From: Deuterostichococcus epilithicus
Taxonomy: Eukaryota > Chlorophyta > Trebouxiophyceae > Prasiolales > Stichococcaceae
Assembly: GCA_033439295.1 (NCBI GenBank)
Contig: JAVTLE010000016.1
Location: forward strand, 434,001-498,000
Length of the DNA: 64,000 nt
Direction: 5' to 3'
Positions 35,794 through 46,815 of the stretch are shown here, one piece after another. How positions within the stretch are numbered: position 1 is the stretch's first letter; the number at the start of each line of letters is the position of its first letter. The notes beneath the pieces are model-generated. The model did no database searches and was not told the DNA's origin. It was given only the letters and a program-made list of their open reading frames with translations. The translations under genes were made by a program, and so were the position numbers.

Positions 35794-38700
35794 ATGCGTT
35801 ACGGTGCAGCGGTACTCGCGATCGTCGCAGTGATAGTTGCCGTGGCAGACGCTGGAGAATGCAGACAGGATTCATTTTCAGCTTCGCCGCTTTTGCAGCA
35901 GCATCACAGACGACGCCTGACGGCGTTCACCGTGGAGGCGGTGGGTGGCCCGGTCAGCCAGAATTGCAGCGCAGCGCCGTGGCGGGTGCGGCACCAATTA
36001 GACCAAAAGGAAGCAAATATGTTCTTCTATCGTTGCTGGCAGCCTCGATCCGCTTTCGCACACGGTGATGGGACGCACGGACCGGACCGGCGGAGCGGCT
36101 CGGTGTCACCGCCTTCGATGCGGCGATGAGCTTGGCGAAATGGATTTGCTCAGCTTCGCACTGCCTTACTCAGGGCTCACCCATGGGTTCATTCGCACGG
36201 GGCCGAGAAGTCGGCGCCGTGGCGTGCACATCTCGAGCAGGGTTCTGCACGGCCAACCTTGAATGAAAAAGCGTTTCTGCAAGTCACATTTCCAGCTGCA
36301 TGCTTGCAGGGCAGTCTGAGATCAGTGTTGCGCTCTGAGATGTTGTGACTACTGAGTCTCGGCAGACACTCAATGCTCGGTAACAGGCAACGTGCATGCT
36401 CTGGCCCCGATATCAAATCCTGTTGTTGCATCACCTCTTAGAACATCCCGATCCATTAGGAACGCTCTCAGCATACAGCTGATACTTAGCGAGCCGCGCA
36501 CGGTGGCCAGTGACAGCCTGCAGCAGCTGGCAGGGCGCTGCGCGATCCATGCGCGCTCTTCAGTTCTGCGCAGCAATGTAGCTCTGTTGACCATGCCAGG
36601 ACTTCGGTGTCATCTTGAAGCCGACGCCCAATGCGGCCTTTCGGCCGGAGAAGATCGCATATTACAAGGAAAGGGTGCTGCCGCGGCTGTATGGCTTTGC
36701 CGCGGTGCTGGCGCTGGCGCTCGTACTGCTGGTCTTCTGGATCGCATGGTGCGTCAGAACGAGATGCTAAGTGGCGCAGTATTCATCACTGGATCATAGT
36801 GGAAGCTGCAATGCAGTTTGCTGCTCATGGATATGATGGTGCCGACGTCGCTGCATCTGCAGTGCAGGGCGTTGCCACACATGCAACACTATCCGAGCCT
36901 GCATCGAGACCTTGATAGGAGGAGATGCCGCTCATGACCGACCGGTTTCGCATGCATTCTCGCAGGCGGGTGCTGCGCTGCTGCTGCCGGTGCTGCTGCC
37001 ACTGGTGCTGCATGCGCGTCTCGCCGGTGAGTCACTGCGGCACACAACGGCATCAGCACATCACAGCATCTGCACATTCGAGCGACATCTGCTCTCAAGT
37101 CTGCCTGCCTGCTCTGCAGCGCCTTCGGACCATATTGGCACCTGCAAGTAGCACCACCTGCACCTGGAATAGCACCTGCAAAGTAGCCGCGCTGCATCAC
37201 CTGCGGACAGCCGTGGCAGCTGTAAATGGTCGTGCTGCAGCAGCGAGCCCTCATTGCAGCGTCGCAGCCCTTGCCTGCCAGAGCTGCGGTGCTGCCCCTC
37301 TCAAATGCACCAACACGATTGTGCAGGATCCGCTTGCGACGCTACGCGGCGGCGGCATGGTGGCCGCCAAGGTGCTCGTCTGCGTCTTTGGCGCGACGGT
37401 GCTGGCGTTGTGCGCCTGGGGCATGACGCGCACGGACCCCGGCATTGTGGACGGCGCTTTTGGTGTGGTGCTGCAAGTCAGGGTGAGTACGATACAGGAT
37501 TCCTGTACCCCTTCGAATGCACCCTGACGATGCGCAAGCGTCGTGTTGCCAATTTGCGGAATCAGCAGGCAGTTATCATCCTGGCGTGCTTCCCAATCTG
37601 AGTCCAGTCACCGCGCACCAGGATGCAGCTCGTGGCCTGGACGTACCTCCTGGTCAGCGTAAATTCAGATCGCTGTGAATGTGCTTCCGTATTATATGTG
37701 ACGAGGCTGCTTGACGAGTCGGACGGCGCGGAGTCGAATGCGGCCACCACTATGGTACAATCAGCAGCATTTAATTGAGCTGGCATTCCTGCACAGACGT
37801 ATATGGCGAGGCTGCTGGACGAGGCGGACGGCGCGGTGTCGGATGCGGCCACCATCACGGTGCAGCTGGCGCGGGTCGACAATATATTGGACACTGACGT
37901 CAACTATACCGACATCACCGCCCAGATCGAGGTGGGGCATCGGACAACCCAGCCTCTGAGCTGAGCCTCTGCCTGCGAGGGCGACTGTGAATTCGGGCAA
38001 CAGGCGCGGCATGGGCGGAAGAAAATCAGGGATGCGAGAGCGGCGGCGGTGATCCGGCAGGCGGCGCAAAGCAGGGTTGAGGAGGGAGCCATCTAGGAGG
38101 CGCTTGGGGTGCTCGGTCGAGCTTCGGTCGACCCATGACGCTGCGTGACCTTGCTCGCCAAGTCGTCGTTCAGTCATCGCCAGGCCGGCAGTCCCGGCGC
38201 TGTCCATGACGAGATGCGCCCAAGAGGCAAACCCCGAACATGCAGGAAACTGTTCCCTTGGTTTCATGACGGTCTTTCCTGCTGCCTGCAGTGCCTGGCG
38301 CCATGGCTGGACGGCCTGATTGACCCAGCACAGCTCAAGCAGGAGATCGTGGACCTGGGCGGCACGCTCAGCGGCACCCTGGCACCAGCGCTGGCGGCGG
38401 TGGCCAACGACACGGGCAGCCTCGCGGTACGGTCGCAATATCGAGACACAGTCTTGGCACGTCAGGGTCAATCGCACACGCTGGCCGGCACCCTGGCGCC
38501 GGCGCTGGCGGCCGTGGCAAACAATATCCGCAGCTAGCAGTGTGATCACGCTTTTGAGAACCTGCATCAACCTGGGATGCAATGTGCGCACTGGCCGGCA
38601 GCCTGGCGCTGGCGCAGGCAGCCGCGGCTGACCACACGCGCAGCCTCGCTCGATGTGTTCTCCCATATGTATTCGAGGATCAGCGCTTCGAGCTTGACTA

Positions 38701-41700
38701 TCCAGAGCGTGGGCACCAAAGGGTCTGCCCCGTTGCAGCGGGTCGCAGCTGCAGTTGCAGCGGCTGCCAAGGCTCTTGCATGGTTTGCCATGCTGTGCGC
38801 TGTTGGGGTGCTGCCCCCACTGCTGTGGGTCTACAACCCAGCGCAGCACCGCACACGAGGACGACCTGCAGAACCATCTACGGTTTTGCAGCTTGACGAG
38901 CGCACGAAGCAGTGGTGTATCTCCCGTCGCGCAGGCGGAGGTCCCCGTGGTGCAATCAGCTGTCAGCGCCATCGTTGCCGCCGGACCCTTCCTGGCGTCC
39001 TACCAGCAGCAGGTGCGGGCTTTGAAGGATTGGTACAAGCCTCCCAGTCGAAATGGAGGCTTGTACCTGTAGGAGCAACCGCTGAGGAAATCTGCTCCAT
39101 CCTGTGACTCACGAGTGTCAGTCGGGCATGCTTGATGCATGTCTGGTACACAGCCGGCGCCAGCCGACCATCAGCCATTCGGCTGGTCTGCGACAGAGTG
39201 GTGACATGGTCTCGGCCACCCACACAGGTGGCCAGCTTTGAGGACGCCGTCAGCGGCCTGCCGACGGCGCCGCCAGGCAGCGCGGCAGCTCCAGTCGCCG
39301 CCCTCGGCGACGCGCTGGCGGCGATGATGCCGCTGGCGGCCAAGGCGTCGCAGTGCCGCGCCGTTGCGGACAGCCTGACGGTGCTGCAGGACCAGCAGAG
39401 CAGCCCGTTGTTTGGCAACACCATCGGAGACGTCACCACGTGCGCTCCTTGGCTCACAGGAGGACAGGCGGTGGATGCACCGCCTCAAGTGCGAAAGTGC
39501 ATGCAAATGTTTTTGAGACGCGCAGGTGGCGCCAGGTTCCAAAGCAGAGGCCTCTGCCTCGAGAGGTAGTCGTCCAAATCAGGCCGGTTGACAGGCGATT
39601 GCTGCACAACTGGGTCCACAGCAGGCAAGCGAGGCGCATGTCCTCTGGCCCGCCGCAGGCTCAGCAGCGTCACGACAGCCCTGCGCAACACCCAGATTCC
39701 GGACCTCTCCGGCCAGCTGAGCGGCGTGGACGCCGGGTACCGCGCGGCGCGGCCCTGCTTCATCAGCCTGCTGGACCGCATCAGCCACATCAACGCCACC
39801 GTGGTGGAGCTGCCCGCCGACATCGCGGTGCCGGCCGCTGTCATGCACATTCCCACCCCGCAATGGAGTGCGAATGTGCACGATGCTCGGGAACAGCGGC
39901 ACAGCGGGTGCAGGCCAGTGGCTGGGTGGCGCAGCGCTCCACCAGACTGCCACAAGCTTGACAGCCGGCATGCCCGCCTGTCGCTTTCATTGACAACCTG
40001 GAGCCCGCAACAGAGGGAGCGAGTGCTGCGGCACTGCAGCTACCCACACATCAACCCTAAACCCTAGACAGCCTGCGCCGCAGGACTCCAATGCGCTGCT
40101 GGAGGAGGCGCACGCCAGCCTGGATGAGGTGGTGTTCGGGGACCCTATTCTGGCGCCGGCGACGCTGGCGGCGCTGCTGGACTACGAGGCAGGCCAGCTG
40201 GTGCTGCCGCCGGAGGCCGCGACCGCCGTCTCGGTGCTGACTGACATCCAGGCGAGTGGTCCCGGTGACAGACTGTACTGTTGTTTCCTGGAAAACTTGG
40301 GCTCGAGCTCGCCTCCTGCATGTTTCATCGTCTGATGCAAGGCGGCCAGCCGGCGCTTGGGTGCTGCGGAGCGCTGTGCCTGCTGATACAGGGCGCTAGC
40401 CGGCCCTGTAGCATCGACACACAGCAGGCAGCCAGCAGGTGCTGCCGCCAGGTTTTGCAGCACGCGCCTCCCAGCATGGGGCTGTGTGACGTGGATATCC
40501 TTTCCCCATCACGACTATTAATATCCTGACCACCGTCGCACAGGCCTCACTGGACACCTCACCTGACCCGCAGACGACCATCGACTTCTTCAACGACCTT
40601 GCTGACGGGACAGACGCTGCCTCTGGTGCGTGCAAAGTGAGCGTGCAGCTTGTCAAGGGGATGCACCCTGCATTGAGGCAGTTTTCTTTGCGGCCGCGGA
40701 TGTGGTGACGCTGCCAGGGCCTGGTCCGATTCGTGGAGTTGCAGATGCAGCTCAAAGCCATTCAGGAGCCCCGAGGCACTACGCGACGTGATGTCGACTC
40801 AATCATACATGCCCCATTCTGTAGGCCAGATCAACCAGTGCAAGGCAGCCTACGACGCATACATGGCCACCAAAAGCGGCGCAACCGCGGTAAACGCGCA
40901 GTACACCGCAATGAAGGCGCAGTGCAGCGCCGCCGGTCTGGCCATCACGCCAGTCCGAAGCGTGAGCCACAGCCCTCTGGGGATAAGGGCACTCTGCTGC
41001 CCTCAGAACGTGCACTGCCCATCCGGCATCCTCCTTCATCTTTCGAGATGAGCATTCTGGTTGGTCCTCTCGGCAGCTTTGCTTCCATTTGTTCGTTCAA
41101 AAGGTTGAGTTGGCACCCAGCTGCACGCTGTGTGCCGCTCGCAGGGGTTGGCTCCGCCTGAGACGGCGGGCGTGGAGGCCGCGGCAGCCAGCATCGACTC
41201 GTCCATGGGCGGCCTGCCCGACCTGCAGGTGGGTAGCAGCAACAGCGCACTTGATGGGAATCCACTTTCGCATGCGGCACAGACGAACGGCTGCCCCTCC
41301 ACACTCTCCCGGGCAATCTTCGGTTCCGCTTGAAACATCTTCAGTTGATGTGCCCTGCTGTGCTTGCTTCGCACCGCCTTACCTGCCCCCCCTCCTGCCC
41401 CCCAGTCATGGACACTGCATGCTTCATTCGAGCCCGAGTCGCGGCTCCAAACTCACATCCACATCCACATCTACACCCGCAGGCGCTGTCCAGCAGCATC
41501 AACGCCACGGCGACGACCGTCGCCGGCATCCCCGACTTCTCGCCCTACCTGGACGGGCTGGACCCCGCAGCGGCGGCCTATGCGGCGCTGCCGACGCCAA
41601 AGTCGCAGGTGCTGACGAGCGCGGGCGCCTCCATCACCGACCTCGTCGACAAGATCTCGGAGGTGCGCGCCCCTTGGCTGCTTTGGCTGTCGTCACCAGG

Positions 41701-44700
41701 CTGGCCGTGCGAGGCTGTGGCACATCGGGCCGACCGATCATCCGGCATCACCTTCGACTACAAGATGGCACTTCAGCCAGGCCCTGCATGTGTCAGGCTG
41801 ACCACCTGCCTCTCTGGGGCTGAGATGCTGCTGCATGTCATCCTCATGCGCAGGGCCTGGACAAGGTGAGGACACAGGTGGACCAAACTATCGAGGAGGT
41901 GAAGGACAAGATGCTGCATGCACGCGCCGACACCGTGGGGCGTGTCAACAAGTACTCCAACAAGTACCGCCCAAAGGCCGACGAGTACAACAAGTGGTGC
42001 GTCGGCTGCGCTGCCATGATTGTGTGGTATAGTACAAGACGTGGTGCAGTCTTCGTCTCGTCCAGCTCGCTGGGATTGTCGGTGTGATGGGATTGATGCA
42101 TGTGCATGCCAGCAGCCTGCTCGGCGCTGGCTGGCAGGAAGCACAGGCATCAGCACCGCAGAAGGCGACCATCGCATGCAAGCCGAATGGGCGCCCGGCC
42201 GGCACAGCTGCCTTGATGCATTGTCGTTGTCTGCTGTTGCACACCAGCACAGCAACCCTGGCGCCCAGCACAATTCTGAGGCCATGCACAGCCAGACACG
42301 TCCAAAATTCGACTTCAACTCCCTCTGCAACAGGCGGGTGGACGGCATGTTCGGCTTCTACGCGCTGGTCATGGCGGCGGTGCTGGCGGCGGTTGTCGCC
42401 GTGCTCATCGACTGCCAGTGGCTGGCGTCGTTTGCGACTGGCGTGCTGCTGGTGCTGGTCGTCATTCACGCGCTGCTGGGTGTGGCCGGAGCCGCCATCC
42501 TGGAGGTCGGCAGCGACGGGTGTGCCTCCGCTCGGAACAAGGGCTTCATCCGCATGATCATTGTCAGGCGTCACAATGCCGGCACAGGCAACTGCATAGT
42601 GGAGCTTGTTCGCACTGGGTCCGAGGGGTACTTCACAGGTGCATAGCTCCAGTCCGCAGGGGCACACGCGCATGTCGCTTGGACGGGGAACCGCTGGCCG
42701 GCCGCTGACGCCGCCTCCAGGGGGCACGCCTGCTCTTTCAGCTCGCCGTATCTGACACCTGCCCTGGCGAGCCAATGACGCGTTGAAGCTCCTCTCGAGT
42801 AGGTTTTCTACTGGCAGCTCAAACGCCATTCGACGCTTCATCTCTGTCTTACATACGGCTGCAGGTGCCAGAACCTGGAGGGCCAGATCCGGCTGCGGCT
42901 GGCAGAGAACATCAAGGACCGCGCCACCCTGGACCAGTTCATGCCGCTGGTGAACTATTACCTCGACGGCGCGGGCGGCAGCCTGATAGCTGTCGTGCAC
43001 ACCGCCTTCAACATCGACATCCTGAAGCTGCTGAACGACCTGCACAAGACGCGGGACGACCTGCTGGATGTGAGTGACCCCTCACCTTATCTAAACAGCA
43101 GACGCTCGCCGTCATAATCGCAGACAGTAGTGAGAAACAAATCGAGTGCTTGTGAAGGCGGCCTCTGCCGTGCTGAACAAGGGGTCCCATCGCCAATGGC
43201 TGACGGAAGCTTCAGCAGAGGGCTCACCGAGCTGCGGAGACCAAGCACTGGCAGCATCCAGACGCGTCAGCTCTGCTTCCTCCTTCCAGGCAGCAGCTGC
43301 CAGCGCAGTCTGCGCCCTCGAGCTGTGTCAATGAGCCAAGCGGGCAGTACAAACTGCATTAGCTTTATTTATCAAGTACCCGTAGCTGCACCTCGTGGCG
43401 GCGTCTGGCTGGTCCGGGCGCCAAACTCCTTCCTCCTTCCCCTTCACGGTGCGCATGGCGAGCAACCGTGACTCAAAACCCTCGTGTGCGCAGGACGTGG
43501 CGGCGGGGTATACCCTGCGCGCCGCGCCGCTGTCCGTCGTTGCCGCGGTGGACGTCATCGCCAACCTGCTGGAGGCGCGCGTGCACACCGCCATCGGCCT
43601 GCTGTCCTACCAACAGGTGTGTGGACCTGGTATCATTCACACCCAACGACGCTCCGTGTCACTGTACGTCACTGCCATCCTGGCGTTGCTGGAGAGTGGC
43701 CGTTGGATGGTCGGCCCCCCGATCACCAGCGTGCCGGAGGCCTTCCTGCATACTCCCGTCGACCTGCTCGTCGTACCAAGAGGTGGGGGCGCAAACCACA
43801 GCAGATGCTCCGCAAGGGTCACGCTGCGCTGCCGGCCTTGTTGGGGACAGGCCGACAGCGTTTGGCAGTGGCCGGTGCGGGCTCAGGTCACCGCCGCGGC
43901 TGCAGGAATGCACCAAGGCACCAGACTCGCCGACACGTCCAGCGAGCGCCTCAAACAGAGAACAGCGGCGCCGGCAGCCAGCGGCTCGCTGCTGCCTCGA
44001 CGCGTCATCGGCGGCCCTCTCCCTCCGGGATTCACTCCTGGACTCCTTCTGATACGTGTTGACATGTCAACCCGCAGGCGCACCCGCTGTACGTCAGCAC
44101 CAAAGGCTTCCTGTGCTGCCGCGCCCTCAACCTGATCGGCGACCTGTGGTTCGCGGTGTGGCTGGGCGCCATCGTCGCGGTGCCGCTGCTGCTGTGCCTC
44201 TTCCACTATGTCGCCCGCCTGGACCGGCTGCCGCCCCGAGCGTGAGGCCCCTCGATGTGCTCCTCAGCCATCTGTAGCGAGAGCTGGAGCGCCGGATCCC
44301 AACCTGCGTCCTGTCGTGTATGGACTGAGCTCGCCTTGCACATGGCGCGGCTTGTGGACCATCCTGCCAACCTGCAGTACAAAGATCATTGCTGCTGCTG
44401 AGCTCGTGCGCAGGTCGACGTTGAACCTGCGCGATGCCAACGAAGAGGCCGCCGCCAAGGTCCATCTACTGACGGTCTACAAGGCGTGATGGGCACAGGT
44501 GCTGCGGCTGCGGGCGGAGAAGGCGCCGCGAGTTCGAGCGCGGCCCTGGCGCGGAGCTGCCGCTGCTGCCGCTCGGCGGACGCAAGGGACACAAGGCCGG
44601 AGGCCCAAATGGCGCCATCGTCAGCGGCTGGCCGGAGACGCTGCCCGTCACGCCGCTGGGCAGCAAGAAGTGAGTGTGCCGGCGCTCCGCTGCAGTTGCC

Positions 44701-46023
44701 GGACCCGAGCTGCTGCGACCGCTGCGATAACGCATTGTGCTTTGACTGGGTGAACATGGCTGCAGCCGCTGGTGCTGATGGGTCGGCTTGCTGAGCCCGA
44801 GTTGGCCAGTTGTCAACAATGCTCTTAAACACGGGACCTTCAATGCAGGGGCGCCTTTGATGACGGCGGCAGCACCAGCGGCAGCGGCGACATCCCCGCC
44901 GTGCTGGCGCCGCCGGCGACACAGAGTCTCACCCGCGCCGACAGCAACGCCAGTGCCACCTCTGGCCGGCCGCTGCTGCCACATGAGCAGGACCCCGTCA
45001 GCCCGTCGGCTGTCAGCATTGCCGCGGACACACGAGCGGGGAGCACCCTCGGCAACGGCGGCGTGGTCATGCTGCTGCCGGCATCCGAGACGAACTCAGC
45101 GCCTGCGGGCGGCGCCGCTGCGCCTCGCAGGCGGTCGCTGTTCTCGGCCATCCCCTGGCTAAGGCCCAGCCCGCCCGCGGCGGCGGTGGTGGCGGGAGGC
45201 GACGTGCTGCCGGCGGCCAGCCAGCGCACCAAGTACTTTGCGGCAATCCCGCAGATGGGTGCCAGCGTGGGGCGGGCACTGAAGAAGACGCTGTCTGGTG
45301 ACTCATCCGATTTGCCTGCGCTCCGCGCCCCTGTTGCCTGCCTGCTGTCACAGCTCGATCGCTACCATTGTGCGTTAGCTCTGCTCAAGTTGCCTGGTGA
45401 TCATTTGACCAAAACTACCATGGCCAAGTTGTGCCATTGAGAACCGATGCATACAACTCGAGACTTGTACCCCATAGATGCCATTCATCCAAAGAATCGG
45501 ATTCCGAATCTTTGATCGTGCTGCAGGCCCCTCAGCGCCACCGCTGCCTGCACAACACCTTCCACCGCGTGCCGCAAAGACGACCGGCACCAGCAATTTT
45601 GCAACGCTCATGCGAGAGGGCAGCGGCGGCAGGCAAGGAGGCCAGGGCGGCCACGCTCGCAGCAGCCCGGATGGCGGCGTCGGCAGTGGCCCCGGCACTG
45701 CGGCGTTCTGCGGCAGTGACGCCGGCGGCGGCGCGCGCACTGTGGGAGGAGAGCTTCCAGGCACTTCTGGCGGCACCGCCTGGGGGCAGCCCTTCTATCC
45801 TCCCGCCTATGGCTCTGGCAGCGCATTCCTGCACAGCTACGCCAATAATGGTGCCGCATACAGAGGCGGCGGCGGCGGCGGCGGCGGGCAAGGCACCATC
45901 CTGCGCGCTGGCAGCGAGGCGGTGTCGGCCGGCAGCTTCACGGACAGCCCGCGGGCACAGCTGCTCGGTAGCAGCGGCATGTTCAAGGTGATGCCCGGAC
46001 AGAGACACCTTGGCTACTCCTGA
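35794..46023 (+). CDS. Prominin-like five-span membrane protein
   Basis: Probably in plasma-membrane or ciliary protrusions, as animal prominins are. Exons 35794-35985, 36600-36748, 36966-37026, 37327-37482, 37797-37931, 38292-38426, 38935-39012, 39228-39439, 39659-39827, 40084-40251, 40544-40625, 40825-40961, 41145-41228, 41483-41662, 41854-41996, 42334-42519, 42865-43069, 43494-43616, 44078-44241, 44499-44669, 44849-45297, 45527-46023; all in phase, 1291 aa. Signal peptide (RYGAAVLAIVAVIVAVADA), TM1 (GFAAVLALALVLLVFWIAW), Cys cluster LRCCCRCCCHWCC, TM2 (AAKVLVCVFGATVLALCAWG), long loop, TM3 (LVMAAVLAAVVAVLI), TM4 (GVLLVLVVIHALLGVAG), second loop, TM5 (VWLGAIVAVPLLLCLFHYVA), then a 370-aa disordered tail. 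Two large loops and five spans fit prominin, whose Cys cluster sits in the same place. Intron 10 is GC-AG. An exon between 35985 and 36600 may be missing. Confidence 0.72.
37689..37763 (+). repeat. Decayed copy of prominin-like exon 5 in intron 4
   Basis: Parallels 37797-37865: GCTGCTTGACGAGTCGGACG against GCTGCTGGACGAGGCGGACG, then TGCGGCCACCA in both. Lies just upstream of the true exon. Confidence 0.9.
38477..38536 (+). repeat. Decayed copy of prominin-like exon 6 end in intron 6
   Basis: CCGGCACCCTGGCGCCGGCG parallels 38369 onward (AGCGGCACCCTGGCACCAGC). It ends in a TAG where the exon has its donor. Confidence 0.85.
38586..38652 (+). repeat. Second decayed copy of prominin-like exon 6 end
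   Basis: TGGCCGGCAGCCTGGCGCTG, then ACACGCGCAGCCTCGCTCG, parallels 38365-38426 and the exon's 3' end ACACGGGCAGCCTCGCG. Confidence 0.8.
40053..40066. repeat. Interstitial telomere-type motif
   Basis: Two CCCTAAA-type units (AACCCTAAACCCTA), the plant/green-algal telomere sequence, 18 bp upstream of a prominin-like exon acceptor. Confidence 0.75.
40414..40452 (+). repeat. Short decayed copy of prominin-like exon 10 in intron 10
   Basis: AGGCAGCCAGCAGGTGCTGC parallels AGGCAGGCCAGCTGGTGCTG at about 40189. Confidence 0.6.
43664..43696 (+). repeat. Short decayed copy of prominin-like exon 18 in intron 18
   Basis: ACGTCACTGCCATCCTGGCG and TTGCTGGAG parallel ACGTCATCGCCAACCTGCTG at about 43555. 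Confidence 0.55.
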
Positions 46024-46815
46024 AGCCTTCGCATTCAACTGCCTATGCGCCTTTGGTCATGCGCTGTAATTCGCTGCACATTTGTAGAGCCAGTGCCGAC
46101 AACAACGTCGACAACGCAACAAGGAAGTGACTCTGCTGATGTGTCACTGCAGGGGCCTGGCGCCTGACCCACCATGGCTACGATCGACACGGGCGATTGC
46201 CTCTTATTTGCCAGCAGAGATGGTTGCGGACACTGCCGTCGTGTTGATCGTCCACACATGATACAGTCCAGCCGAGGGTCCATGCTGCTACTGGCGGGAT
46301 GTGGCATGGACAGAGGAGCTGCACCATACGCAGCTTGCGGGCTTGCTGTTCACATTCAAGCGAGCGCTCAGTCGGTGTTAGGGGCAGGGAGCAGGTTTTG
46401 GCGGAAGGTGTGAAACGCCTTGTACACTGCACATTTTCGTTGCATCATCAGATTTGCGGTTTATCATGCGAAGGGGCAAACTTTGAGAGTCTATGAAAAT
46501 ACGGCTAGCTGATTGATGTTGCTAAAGAACAGGTTTATAGGGCGGACTGTTGGAACGAGTGTAAGGCCGGCCTTCACGTCCTGTTTCTACGGTTCGATGA
46601 ATGATGACAAAATCAGTAAACCCTCATTCATTGGACGGGGTAGGAAGCCCGATGCTTTTCCCAGCACCGTCGTCGCACAACTCGCACTTTGCGCGCGACA
46701 CTGGCTAAGACAAGTACATCGATCAACTTGCTGTTGTCATCAAGCAAAACTTTCGAGCAAGGTTCATCTCTAGCGGCGGCCATATCATCGGCGGCGTTGA
46801 ATCAGGCACATCACA
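46024..46815. other. Intergenic region before FDH1
   Basis: No exon recognised. Locally AT-richer from about 46430. Holds the prominin-like 3' end and presumably the FDH1 promoter. Confidence 0.5.
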
